Shown here: piece by piece, positions 1-10,500 of the stretch
Layout: every line of letters starts with the position of its first letter
Position numbering within the stretch: the stretch's first letter is position 1
From: Plazaster borealis
Lineage: Eukaryota; Echinodermata; Asteroidea; Forcipulatida; Labidiasteridae
Assembly: GCA_021014325.1 (NCBI GenBank)
Contig: CM037472.1
Span: 21,933,063-21,997,062, forward strand
DNA: 64,000 bases
Reading direction: 5' to 3'
Notes under the pieces: generated by a model
Seen by the model: only the letters and a program-made list of their open reading frames with translations
Told to the model about the DNA's origin: nothing
The model's database searches: none
Made by a program: the position numbers and the translations under genes

Positions 1-1232
1 CAAATGACTTGTCAAAACAATTTGGTTTCCTTGTATTGCACAATCAGAGTACTTTTTATAGGTTAATACTGGAAGTAATTCAATACACATCTGGCAAAGC
101 ATGTGAATCAATTACATGGAAAGGGAGATGGTGAAAAGATAAAATATCTTGAAAAGCTGTCTGTTTGCCCGTTTCATTTTTTACAGAACATGAATAAGGA
201 ATTTGAATTGGTCCACCAGCCCTTGCTGATTCATTGCACCATCATAATGTTCATACAATTTTGTTAAAACATTTCTTAATTTGAACCCAACAACGCAAAA
301 CAAAATCACTGAATATCTTCAAAAAATCCCTTTATACAATTATCTCTTAATTCAATTATAGAAAAGTCTATCCATTTTCTCTCAAAAAAAGTCTCGGTAT
401 CAAAGAGGCTTGGTATCCTTTTCATTCCATTTTTATGGACAGGCCTTTTCCCAGTCCCGGGAATATACATCAGAAGTGCTGACTTCCATTTGAAGTTTCT
501 CACTCAGAGGTTTCCAATGGGAGCAAAATGCTAACTGATAGAAACTTGTGAATCACACATTCCTGTGTCGGTTGGTAAATGGTGCGAGCGTGGCACTAAT
601 TAACTGCTTGAAGATATATACAAGTTGGATAATTGACAGATGTTAAATCATGAAAGGGACACGCTGTCCATGCTCTTGTCAAACTGTCCTGAGCAGACAG
701 CTTTTTGTGTAAGCAACATTCCCATATATGGTAACTTTTGATAGAGGAATGTTTTTTTTCTTAACTGAAGGAAGTTTTGTCCAAGGAAATCATTTTGTGA
801 AAACAGGAAGGCCCCTTGATGTATATCCCCTACAATTAAGAAGTCAGGAATCAGTTCTCACAATGTATTTAATGTTCGGTATTGGTAGTGATAGTTTTCA
901 TCCGGTGTGCTTATATCCTATACCACGCAACAGGAATGTAAATGGTTTACGGCCTCCAATGTTGACTTATTGGTGAGAAAACAACAACTGACTTTTGTAT
1001 TTGAGTCCTTGGGAAATTAAAGAAAAGGCCTACCCTTTCCATATAAAGTCAAACTGGGGCTTGATACATTTCCTGGCAAATAACCTCATTTCAGACAAAA
1101 GGATGTGAAGGGCAGGTTGATGCAATCATCAGTTTGTATAGTCAGGGGGGGGGGGTTCAACTTTGGATTGATACAATTGTTTCATGAGTGACTAATGCTG
1201 TAACTACGCACTACGGCAGAGGGAAGGTTTAC
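1..1232 (-). other. Intron after KIF26 exon 7 (incomplete)
   Basis: This is the beginning of the next intron of the kinesin gene, running off the left edge. It holds no supported exon on either strand. The ORFs at 306-503 (minus) and 728-976 (plus) show no recognisable domain. A run of 11 G lies at 1145-1155. Confidence 0.75.
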
Positions 1233-1397
1233 CTTTGCTGGCTTTGTTCATCCTGGCAGCTATTGCAGCATCTAGGTAGAAGGCAGCCTTCTCTGCATTT
1301 GGTGCTCTTAGTTCATTCTGATTGAGTAACTGTATACCACAGATTGGGTCTTCTTGAAGGTATAGGGCGGGGGATGTCCCACATCCATTATTGCTAC
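1233..1397 (-). CDS. KIF26: KIF26 exon 7: motor domain, last exon in window
   Basis: The acceptor is GCGTTTGTTCTTACAG, ending at 1398, and the donor is CAAAG|GTAAACC at 1232. It encodes [20 protein letters not shown], then [20 protein letters not shown] and [15 protein letters not shown]. The pattern YL.EDP.CG.QL.NQ.ELRAP.AEKAA.FLDAA.AAR agrees with vertebrate KIF26. The exon ends in phase 1, so more coding exons must follow to the left of the window. I saw no further exon between 1 and 1232. The following vertebrate segment, which includes the NSHVFFTLHI motor strand, is not present in this window. Confidence 0.95.
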
Positions 1398-2486
1398 CTG
1401 TAAGAACAAACGCAATTAATTATTAGGGTCATATATCCTCCAGACATTAAATATAAATACAATTGGTTGCTTTTTCCTTTTTATGAATTCAGATTCCGTT
1501 CGATAAACAAACAGTTTCCTCTTTCTGACAAGCAACTTCCTTTTGATAGAAAAGTATTTACCTTTTGAGGGCTTACAAAATCTATCACCTATTTAGCAGG
1601 GAAGTAGTTTTTCCTGACAAACTGTTTCTGCTTAGCAAGATTTGTCCTGGGCCCAATTTCAAAGAGCTGCTAAAAGCAGAAAAAGTTGCTTAAGCACTAA
1701 ACAATTATGCTTACCAGAATAAGGATACCAGCCAAAATACCATATCACACGCACTGTTTGGGACTGATATATATATTTTTTGTTTTGCTTAGCAGAAAAT
1801 TTGTTAGCAAAATTTGTCTGCTTAAGCAGCTCTATGAAATTGGGCCCAGATGCTTAGCAGCTCTATGAAAATCAGTCCAGGATTTTAATTGTCCAGGGGG
1901 TGGTGGATAGAGCCAAGCTTGTCCCATGTGAATAAACTTGTGGGGAACTAACCTCTGCCATTTTTGGTCTTCTGGTCTAAGTCTAGCTGGAGGCTGTCTT
2001 TGAATTGCTTTCTGATCCCAGTGGTATAACTCTAACCCATGCATTGCTCATTGCTATGGGGCATATAGTAGTTTGTTGTTTACTTGGGTCCAATTGTGGA
2101 CTCTTACATCAGGGATGTTTTGAAACCTGACCTCAGTTTGAGAGCAAGGATTTTTTTCAGTCCAGCAGGTATTTCTTCCCCTAACTGATTTTATATGAAC
2201 AAAATACCTGTATGTGTTAAATAATGCCACTGTTCCCTTCAATTGGATCTTATGGCAACTACACTATATATCTAAGAATGAAATGATTGACTAATCCTCT
2301 AGGAACACATTTGTTTCTTTGCAAAGTAATAATCAAAACGCCACCTGCATTTTCGAAAATATAATTTGATTAACTTCTAAACATGAAGTTTACTTAAATG
2401 ATTGTGTTAAAAAAATACTTTGATAAATTAGTTTAAAGACATGGGCACCATCAAATGACGTGAAGGATTATTGATGTAGACTTTAC
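1398..2486 (-). other. KIF26 intron between exons 6 and 7
   Basis: Bounded by GTAAAG at 2486 and TTCTTACAG at 1398. It contains a 204-bp inverted-repeat element (1647-1850) and a partial copy beside it. The small ORFs on the minus strand here look non-coding. Confidence 0.85.
1647..1850. repeat. MITE-like element, GGGCCCAATTTCA family, copy 1
   Basis: It starts CTGGGCCCAATTTC and ends with the reverse complement, GAAATTGGGCCCAG. Both arms continue into AGAGCTGCT..AAGCA. The middle contains degenerate TTGCTTAGCA units. A partial copy (TGCTTAGCAGCTCTATGAAAATC) abuts the right end at about 1850-1874. Confidence 0.85.
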
Positions 2487-2684
2487 CATTTGCCTGCTCC
2501 ACCAGCAGATCTCTAAGGCTCTCCTGCTTGCCGTACACCTCAACCGCTGAGACTCGGACTGAGAACCTTGTACTTGTTCTTTCCTTTTTCTCGTTGATGA
2601 GTTTGAAGAGCCAAGCGATGGCGCAGGGGATGATCCCTAGAGTGTGGCTTGACTTGTCACTACCCACCATGGTGTAAGTCTTGC
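2487..2684 (-). CDS. KIF26: KIF26 exon 6: motor domain
   Basis: The acceptor is CATCCCATTACAG, ending at 2685, and the donor is AATG|GTAAAG at 2486. Two bases complete a Gly codon, 65 codons follow, and one base is carried over to exon 7. The sequence runs [20 protein letters not shown], then [34 protein letters not shown] and [22 protein letters not shown] and FSVR.SAVEV.GK.E.LRDLL are hallmark KIF26A/B stretches and match the GIIPR and S..E.YNE.. positions of ordinary kinesins. The usual NE after the tyrosine is GK here, as in the vertebrate family. Residues 366-430 of the assembled model. Confidence 0.97.
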
Positions 2685-2729
2685 CTGTAATGGGATGATG
2701 AAAATAGGCACATTAACTGACAAGCTCCC

Positions 2730-3073
2730 TTAAAGGCCCTGTACACTATTGGTAAGATCGAAAAACACAAAAAGTTCACAGATTCACACACAACTTACAT
2801 GATTTAAAGTAAGTAATGATTGAAAGGGTTCCATAAAATATTTCTGCCTAAACTGCTATCGTTTCTGAGAAATGAGTAAAACAATCGTTTTTATCACGCG
2901 CGATATTTTGAAAAAACAGAAAACACATAAGGTCTCTTTTCACTATTTTCTCGTGATCTCGATGACCAATTGAGCTCAAACTTTCACAGGTTTGTTTGTT
3001 CATGCATGTGTTGAATCACACAAAATGTGGACACTGGTTTTGAGCTGTTACCAAAAGTGTACAATACCTTTAA
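2730..3073. repeat. MITE-like element, TTAAAGGC..TGTACAC family, subfamily B
   Basis: The left end is CTTAAAGGCCCTGTACAC and the right end is AAGTGTACAATACCTTTAAA, an imperfect inverted repeat. The inside shares GAGCTCAAACTTTCACAGG with the copy at 55634-55991, in inverse orientation. It lies in the intron between exons 5 and 6, ending 46 bases before the exon 6 acceptor. Confidence 0.8.
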
Positions 3074-3455
3074 AAACCAAGTGCTCAACCTTTTGTATTT
3101 ATCCAATGTAAGATAAAGGAAAAGCGTTTACCAGTGATTTCATGCATGATATTTGGTCTTTGGGAAAAAAAGTAGGAACATCAAGTACAAGGGATGACCT
3201 ACATGTACACATGATGTAGGCTTTAATAGACTTTTCAGGCTATTTAATCACAATACTTTTGATTTTTCGAAGGAAAAACAAATCGGAAATCAGACTTAAG
3301 AAGGAATAATATCATGCCTGTGATTTTTACATAGTGAACTCGAGATACTTCTGAATTTCTACGAAAATTTTCCTCTGTAAAACTGAATTTGAGTGTAGTA
3401 TAGCTCTGGAAATGCTGGACAACGCAAATGAGCGCTATCTCCTGATTTGACTAAC

Positions 3456-3549
3456 CCAGATGAGAGTGTCCATAGCAGAATAGACATCCGTCAGCTCCAT
3501 TCACCACAGAGGACACAATATCAGACACACTGCCTGAGCATACCTCCGC
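3456..3549 (-). CDS. KIF26: KIF26 exon 5: motor domain, degenerate P-loop
   Basis: The acceptor is GGCTTACTTTCAG, ending at 3550, and the donor is CTGG|GTTAGTC at 3455. The exon encodes 31 codons plus one base: [20 protein letters not shown] then [11 protein letters not shown], with the first base of a Gly codon. It matches the vertebrate KIF26 segment AEVC...VNGADGCVFCFGH. It is too short for a standalone ORF call and has no start codon; I found it by looking for the missing phase 0 to phase 1 link between exons 4 and 6. Together with exon 6 it builds the nucleotide-binding loop GHSHLGKT in place of the usual kinesin GQTGSGKT. Residues 334-364 of the assembled model. Confidence 0.95.
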
Positions 3550-3610
3550 CTGAAAGTAAGCCACATACAAAGAATTTAGATATCCAAGGAAAAAAGGCAT
3601 ATGGGTGTCA

Positions 3611-3836
3611 CGGCACGTTGGTCCACGTCAGAGCTGCCAACATTTGCAGCTTGCAATCAGGGAGATTTTGTACAATAATCAGGGAGATATTTAGAATTAC
3701 TATCAACATAATAGGGAAAAAGTTTCCATAATCAGGGAGATTTTAAAATTTGTTCATCAGAACATGGAAAGATTAGTTTATTTTCAGGGAACTTTCTGCA
3801 GAATCAGGGAGAGTTGGCAGCTCTGCCACGTCACCG
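3611..3836. repeat. Inverted-repeat element with GTTGGCAGCTCTG ends
   Basis: The left arm reads CACGTCAGAGCTGCCAAC and the right arm GTTGGCAGCTCTGCCACGTC. Between them AATCAGGGAGA occurs four times. It lies in the intron between exons 4 and 5, next to exon 5. Boundaries are approximate. Confidence 0.7.
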
Positions 3837-4107
3837 AAAGTATATATGTAATGATAAATAAATAATAAAAAAACTTAAAATATTTCTGTTTACACTGACT
3901 TTTGGTATGCTATACAAATCATAGTCGGAAAAATTACTAAATTACTGGATACATTAATCCTAATTATTATGTGTTGTCTGAACTGAATGAGTTTGAATTA
4001 TTCCAAAACTTTCTGGGGGTTGTAAATCAAGTTGTAAGAAATATTTTATCAGAAATATTCTTTGGGAAACAAAAGCTAGATTTGTTTTTTAACTGAACTT
4101 AGTAAAC

Positions 4108-4259
4108 AATAGACCGAAGTATTGATGACGTCACAATTTGTTTTACCACTTTGCGGAAGAATGGGAAACCATAGTGTCTCTGCTGAACTGTTGGAAATGC
4201 AAACAGCACTTAAGCAGTGCAGTAAACAAACCGTGACGTCATCAGTACAGGGGTCTATT
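4108..4259. repeat. 152-bp inverted-repeat element with TGACGTCA ends
   Basis: It starts AATAGACC and ends GGTCTATT. The arms carry ATTGATGACGTCAC on the left and GTGACGTCATCAGTAC on the right, so each end presents a full CRE-like palindrome TGACGTCA. The centre holds the smaller palindrome GCACTTAAGCAGTGC. Confidence 0.75.
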
Positions 4260-4503
4260 CACACCAGTCAGCTGGTCGTATCAATAAATCCAAACAACAA
4301 ATAAATAATAACCAAAATATCCGCTCTGACGGCTTATGGTATGGTCAGTGAAAGGAAATCGTAGATTAGCGAGAAAGAAAAGCTTCCTTTCCAAAAATGA
4401 CAGGCCCACGTCCTTCCGAATCACCAACGTGTGAAATCCACATCAATATTCAATGAAATAGAATCCCCCTGCCCGGGAATTTTGGCCTGCTCATAAATGC
4501 AAA

Positions 4504-4644
4504 TCACTGGGCAGTAGTGTTTCTTCTTTGATAGGAATGTTTCCCCAGCCGTCTCAGTCCCGGCTGTGAGTAGTGTGCATAAACACACAGTACCACTAGC
4601 CCCAAAGCCAAGACTGGCAAGATCAGCTGCATGCGATGGGCCCT
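4504..4644 (-). other. Unassigned exon-like open stretch with hydrophobic segment
   Basis: On the minus strand the acceptor-like TTTTTTTGTACAG ends at 4645. An ATG at 4632 then opens 42 codons ending TGA at 4504. The residues after the start form a clear membrane-type segment (LILPVLALGLVVLCVYAH), followed by Arg/Lys-rich sequence, like the signal anchor of a type II membrane protein. A second minus-strand frame is also open across the same stretch (4421-4669). It lies inside the KIF26 intron between exons 4 and 5 and would be in phase with exon 4. I recognise no family. It may be a chance ORF, a cryptic terminal exon or a relic. Confidence 0.25.
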
Positions 4645-5206
4645 CTGTACAAAAAAACAGATCGGGCAACCTGAAGTTATGGTTTGATGTTTGATTTTTT
4701 TTATTTTATATATATACTCTGCTGAGGAAGGACTGTGACATTTCAGCGTTCAGCTTGATCAGTGTTCGTGATAACCTGAAGCAAGCATGGCTTGGTACTC
4801 TATCACCATGAGACCGAGAGATATTATTGCTTCATGGGTCAATGTCTCACAACTACACCAGTGAGTAGGCAGGGGGGAACTGTGCATGGAATTTTAACGC
4901 CTGATTCTGTGTAGATTTCGACACTTGGTTATTTGTTATCTCACCGTGCCAAATCTCAAAGCAGGGAAGGCTTCATGGAAGTGAGTTGAACAAAATAGTG
5001 TTAACATTTTACAATGCTCGCAATACGTTTTTTTTGTTTTTTGAAGTGACCTGTCCAACCATATTAAACGCCTTTCATGGATTAATACTTTGAATTGAAG
5101 GAGGTTGAATTAAATGAGGTGATGATAATGATGATGGGTGATGGTGGGATAGGTCAAAAAGCTAACTATTTAACACAACAACTAAATACTTAAACACAAA
5201 GCTAAC

Positions 5207-5410
5207 CTGTGATGACTCTTGTGGGAAGATAGCATCGAAAGCAAACATCTTTGGTGCAGCTACACCTGCCCTACGATTGGCCGGTGTGATGAAACCCGAC
5301 AGGAAGGTTGGGTCAAACAAGGTCACTTGTTTCTTCTTGGTGTCCACAGTAACGAACGTTGAATTGTCGCCAGGGTTACTGGATGGGATAACCCTAAGCA
5401 TGACTTTAAC
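5207..5410 (-). CDS. KIF26: KIF26 exon 4: start of kinesin-like motor domain
   Basis: The acceptor is TCCTTGCTAG, ending at 5411, and the donor is CACAG|GTTAGC at 5206. The 68 codons are in phase 0 at both ends. The exon opens VKVMLRVIPSSN, the first beta-strand of the motor (the position of V.V..R.RP in ordinary kinesins), continues VDTKKKQVTLFDP and ends PKMFAFDAIFPQESSQ. The last stretch corresponds to the FxFDxVF motif of kinesins. VKVMLR, KKKQVTL.DP, NRRAG and PKMFAFDA.FPQ.SSQ agree with KIF26A/B as I know them. Residues 266-333 of the assembled model. An ATG-initiated ORF covers most of the exon, but splicing from exon 3 is clearly preferred. Confidence 0.97.
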
Positions 5411-6464
5411 CTAGCAAGGAAACAGATAAATTGGGACTAATTAGCGTACAGCAAGTCTTCCTTTTATCAAAATGCCAAACGCTTTTAAAATAGAAACCAA
5501 CTTCAACTGTAAAGGCAGTACAAAAGACAGAGTACATGTCAAAACACACCCACTTTTCACAACCATAGATAACAACAAAAACGAAACCTAAAACATGTTT
5601 CATCTCTGTTGAATGTGAAAACAACGAGATGATTTGTGCTATCGACAACTTCACAGCTAGTCATCTATATTTAGACGACTGTAAACATTCATGATGCCTG
5701 CTGTTTAGATTTTGTCACTTTTCATCATTCAAGGAAAGCCTAGTTGTGCCGAGCCAGTAGACCGTTAAGTGCGATTCAGATGAAATTTGAAGTAATTTAC
5801 GCACAAAGAATCGGGGAAGGACACAGAATGGGGCTGTCGCCCCCGGTGATTTGACAACCCCTTTCTCTGCTGGACAATTTAACAGAGCAATAACCTAATT
5901 TATCACCCCAATTATAGGCCACAATAACTACGTCTGACACAACAAGCTGCAACAACAATAAAGTGAACAACAAAATAACAAACAATGTAATTGTATTTTT
6001 TATCAGTGCAGCTGTGTGAATAAATTCAAACGTGTACTTGAAATGGCGTTTGCTTGAGTTTCATTTCTGTATTTTAGTCAAATCTAAATCAGTTTCCTAC
6101 ACTTGCAGTTGACTTTTGTTACAGCAGCAGTTTGCGTCAACCACTTAACGAAGTCCACTATTCCAAACGTTGATTTATGAACTTCAGTGTTTTATCAAAA
6201 TCTCTGTTTAAAAACAGAACTATACATACATGCAATTGCAAATGGTCAGAATACAAAAAATTGTTTTGTTTTTTAAACTTAACTGTGGGTTTTAGTTTTT
6301 TTATAGTTTGAAAGTTGAACATCCTTCTACAAACGAGAAACTGGTGTTCAAGTCTGAACTTCTTTGCTTCTGTTAGCATGGCAAAAAAATGAAATAAATA
6401 TAAAACACACACTTCAATGTGAAAACCTGTAAGACGTCAAAACCCCAGTATTGTGTAAATGATT

Positions 6465-6465
6465 G

Positions 6466-6489
<24 letters not shown>
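6465..6489. repeat. TA dinucleotide microsatellite
   Basis: A run of TATATA of about 25 bases, followed by a T tract. Confidence 0.9.
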
Positions 6490-6498
<9 letters not shown>

Positions 6499-7324
6499 GT
6501 AAACAAAAATAAACTTATAATCATCAATGTACTCTTTCCATAAAATCAATAATATATACCAATTTAAAATGGAGAGAGATGTCTAGAATTGCATTTAAAG
6601 TATGAATACATTGTACTTGGAGCTGAAGAACAGATACATTCTTCAAAGTATTTGACAACATGGTGCTTATCCCCTGAACTAATAGCTGCAGTCATTATGA
6701 GTAGTTTCACTGACCCCTACCCACAGCAGGAGTAAGGCAGTAAAGCACTGATCCCATTAATGGATTGTGAACACACCGCACAGAGGAACGGCGCGGGTAT
6801 TACAGTGTTGATGTATGACTTAGATACAAGCAAAGCCGCTTGAGTACGCTTCAGTACGACTTGAATCAACAACTGGTGGGACTTGAGGTCGCCAGGTAGA
6901 CAGCAGCGACTGCTGGCACGGCGCTACGCAACCCGACGTGCGTGCCCGGAGAGTTCGTATGACCTGGATAATGTTGTTTGCACTACAGTGCTGCCTTATT
7001 ACTTTCTGATTTCTAGTCCAGTCATGCAGCTAATTCGTCTCTATTTACCAATGAGGCTGTCTACGGTGAGGTGTTCCATCAATACAAATACACTGTGACA
7101 TTTCACAGTATTGTTTAATGTATGTATTTATGTTGGTAGGATCCCAAAACCAGCCATGCAACACCTCTATAGAATATTATCCTTCTTAAACTTCCCAATC
7201 TATTTGCCTGGTCTTCAATGACAACCTGGAACAATTACAGACCTGGACTTTCTTGTTGGAGAGGGCAAGGCCGTTTTCATTATGATTATGCAAAGCGCAC
7301 TTCCATAGAAAAAGTCTACACAGC

Positions 7325-7550
7325 GTTCTCGCTTAACAGTGGTCCGCTGGCCGAATGCTAGCTAAAACACCCCAGGACCAGTCAAAATTCTCTCCACGTG
7401 GTCCGGCTGGCTAGTTCAGTGTTGTAAAGCTTCTCTATTTCATTTGAAATAAGGACTGGTGAAAAAAAGGTGATGGATTAGTGAAATGACAAGCTGACTG
7501 GTCCTGCTGGCCAGTCACTAAAAAGGTTTAGGGCAAACCCTGGTCTATGG
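7325..7550. repeat. GGACCAGTC-family element, copy 1
   Basis: It contains TTAACAGTGGTCCGCTGGCC, a second GTGGTCCGGCTGGCTAGTTC and GACTGGTCCTGCTGGCCAGT before AGGGCAAACCCTGG. The same blocks occur in reverse order and orientation at 17317-17520 and 60524-60727. Boundaries are approximate. Confidence 0.75.
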
Positions 7551-10500
7551 TAAACTTTTGAAGGGGCACCAAGGCCAAGACCAGGGGGCAACAGAGGCCA
7601 TCTGTGGCATGTGTGTCATATCTCACCTGCAATTACATACAGTCAAAATGTGAATCACCATACAGTCTCATTTCAACATGAAAGCAATTATCTGCAAACC
7701 CATAACAAACACAACCATCATGTCACCTTGCTAATTTCTTTATGGATCCTGGGGTAATAATATCACAGGAGTATTCCAGCAGGAAGCTACGGCCTCAGTG
7801 ATGTCACTCACTTCCTTTTGGTATAAGTGGGCTCACAATTCACAGACAGTGAATGCACTGCTGACGATACTAATGGTTCATTTCCTACAGGGTGTCCAAG
7901 AATAGAGCCCTGAGGGATCCAGAAGAAACAATTGCCTGAACAGTGATTCATTAGGTATGGGTTACATTTTGTTCTAAAGGGCTGCCTGTTGTCGCTGAGA
8001 GTGACACCGTGACGACGATATGGTGCTTCGGAATGATCAGGAAATCCTGTTCGCAGTTTAAATAACATTTATGTGTTTCTGTTTAATATCACTTGCCAAA
8101 AATGATTAAAAACTCTATGAAAATTATTGTTCACTGCATGGGCATTGACCCATGTGAACATTCATGTTTTACCCATCAGGTTAACGCCAGTGTAAAAATA
8201 GAGAACTCAAATCGACAATGTAGTCATAAACATTACATTGATCAAGTGAGCTTCGGCATCAATACAAACAAAATTGAAATTGAAAAACGCTTTCACAAAA
8301 GTTTTCTGAAAGTTTCCACAGAGTTTAAATTGGAAACTTAGATTCAGAGAAAAAAAGATAACCAAGCAATGGTATATTCCACTACAAAACAGCGAGGCTT
8401 TTAAAACCTGGTAACGAACTGTTTGTTACATTACTCCGTCCCGTGAAAAAAAAAAACATTGATGAAGACTTGAGCAGTAGTGTCCTTTTGCCCATTCTGA
8501 GTATTATTTGAACAGCATGAGAGCTGCCGTTCCCATGGAAGAGAAATTTAATTTCACAACTGTCAAACGTTTCCTGGGGTGGCAAAAAAATTTCCATTGA
8601 TGAGAATGTTGGTGGGCTCAGGATGTCTCTTGTATATGCTTGGCTTATTCTGACGAGGGCAATTGGTTTTATTGTTAGGACTCTCTCATGGTTATAATAC
8701 ACTGAACAGCACGCAGCAGCCCCCATAAGTACCCAGCAGGTATTTGGTTAAGCAAAGAGTGTGTATGAGAATTTGGAAGAACCTCACGGGCACAAATCTT
8801 GACTTCCGAAATGCCAAAATAATTCATTTGACTGATGGAATTCCATCTGGAACAAGGGAGGCTTCAGGGGTAGACCGTGCAATACAGATCAGCTGACTAA
8901 CCCCTTGTGCTGTGCAAACAGCCCTTGGAGAAAAAGACTTTGCACTGCGTGGCTTGAAGGGAGTGAATGGATTGGATGCAGTCACTGCACTAAAGGAATT
9001 CAATTTTGAACAATTGAGGTTGTTTTGGATTTAATGAAAACTTGGGGAAATATATAACTAGCCTCAATTCACGCTACCGGTGGAGGGACATATTGACTTG
9101 GTTAACTACAATCATTTTTATATATATATATTTATCAATTGGATTTCCATAAAACGGTATGAATTTCCGGCTTTCATTTTTAGCCCTCCCCAGGAATGTT
9201 AAATCACATTCTACTCCGAACCACTTCAATAAGACTTTTTTTATTAGTAGCCCATGGGTGGGGATCACTTGCTCCGCAGCATTTAAGGCAAATACGGTTT
9301 ATGAACCTTGACGATCCACCGAACAAAAGTTTTGAAATGTCACAGTTTGTGGGTGTATTCGTGGAGGAATTTCTATTTCTTCCTGGTATATTGAAATTAC
9401 ATCCACTGAGAGCAAATCAAAGCAGTACTGTTACAGTACAATGATTTGTAACATGTGCATGATACACACCAATGAAACCAATATCCTTTATTACGGATAC
9501 CAACAATGCCCTTTTTTGATTTATAGAGGAGAGTTTTTAGGTTCTTTTTTTCCCAGCAAATAAAAGAGAGAGGAAACTATTTTCTGACTAATATGGGGGG
9601 CACCTGGCAGGTCACAATGAAACCCATTCATCTATTGTTCTGGATATACAAAAGTGCTCAGAAGTAGAGCCGTCAAAATCCTTGTAACATTCATCCGTTA
9701 TATTTGGCAGGGTATACACAAACAACAGTGCAGTGTGTATATTTTTTGACAACTTCCAAAATAACATGTAAGTTTGTATACTTTTGAACAAAGTTGTTGT
9801 TAAAACGATCCCTTTCCAAACTGTGTGGGATGTAGTTTTTTTGGGGTTTTTTTTTTACAGGAGTGATTCAACATGTGAAAAACACTTGGTAATGTTATGA
9901 ACGCTTGTTCCTTCCACTTCATTGTACCAATGACCTTGTAGACCCATCATTGTTTCCTTTCCATGAAAAATAGGAAGAAAACACACTCAATTATGATTCC
10001 CGATCACAATGAACAACAAGTTCCTTTCACAACTACTAATATTTATTGAGGAATTTTCTCTTGAAATGTCATAACTATCTTTGTCCTCCATAAAGAACAT
10101 AGAGCTTATGAAGTGACTTTTCTTTTAAAAGAATGTTAGTGAATGTAAACTTTCACCACTGCCATTTTCCATCACCAGAAACAGTCATTATACCCACAAA
10201 ATGAAGAAAAAAAAGCCTACACCAGCTTAATCATTCATGACAGCCAAATCAATATCACTACTGTACACCATTTCACTCTTTGTTCTTGGTAAAGAATGTT
10301 AATTAGATATTAATGAACACGATCGAAAGCAACATTTTGTCGGGGCGGGAAATTTCAGATCCGTTGCACATGTCTAATGTAATTAGGGCACGTCATCTCA
10401 TTTTATGTCATTCAACGGAGTAGAGGGGTACCAAAGAAGAAGGGGGGGAAAAAAAATATAAAAACAAATTGAGGGGGAAAAAGGTGGGGAAAATGAGGTC

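Noticed and set aside
4421..4669. 82-codon minus-strand ORF as the missing kinesin exon
   Set aside because: Its product does not match the expected AEVC...NGADGC segment. The true exon was found at 3549-3456 with correct phases.
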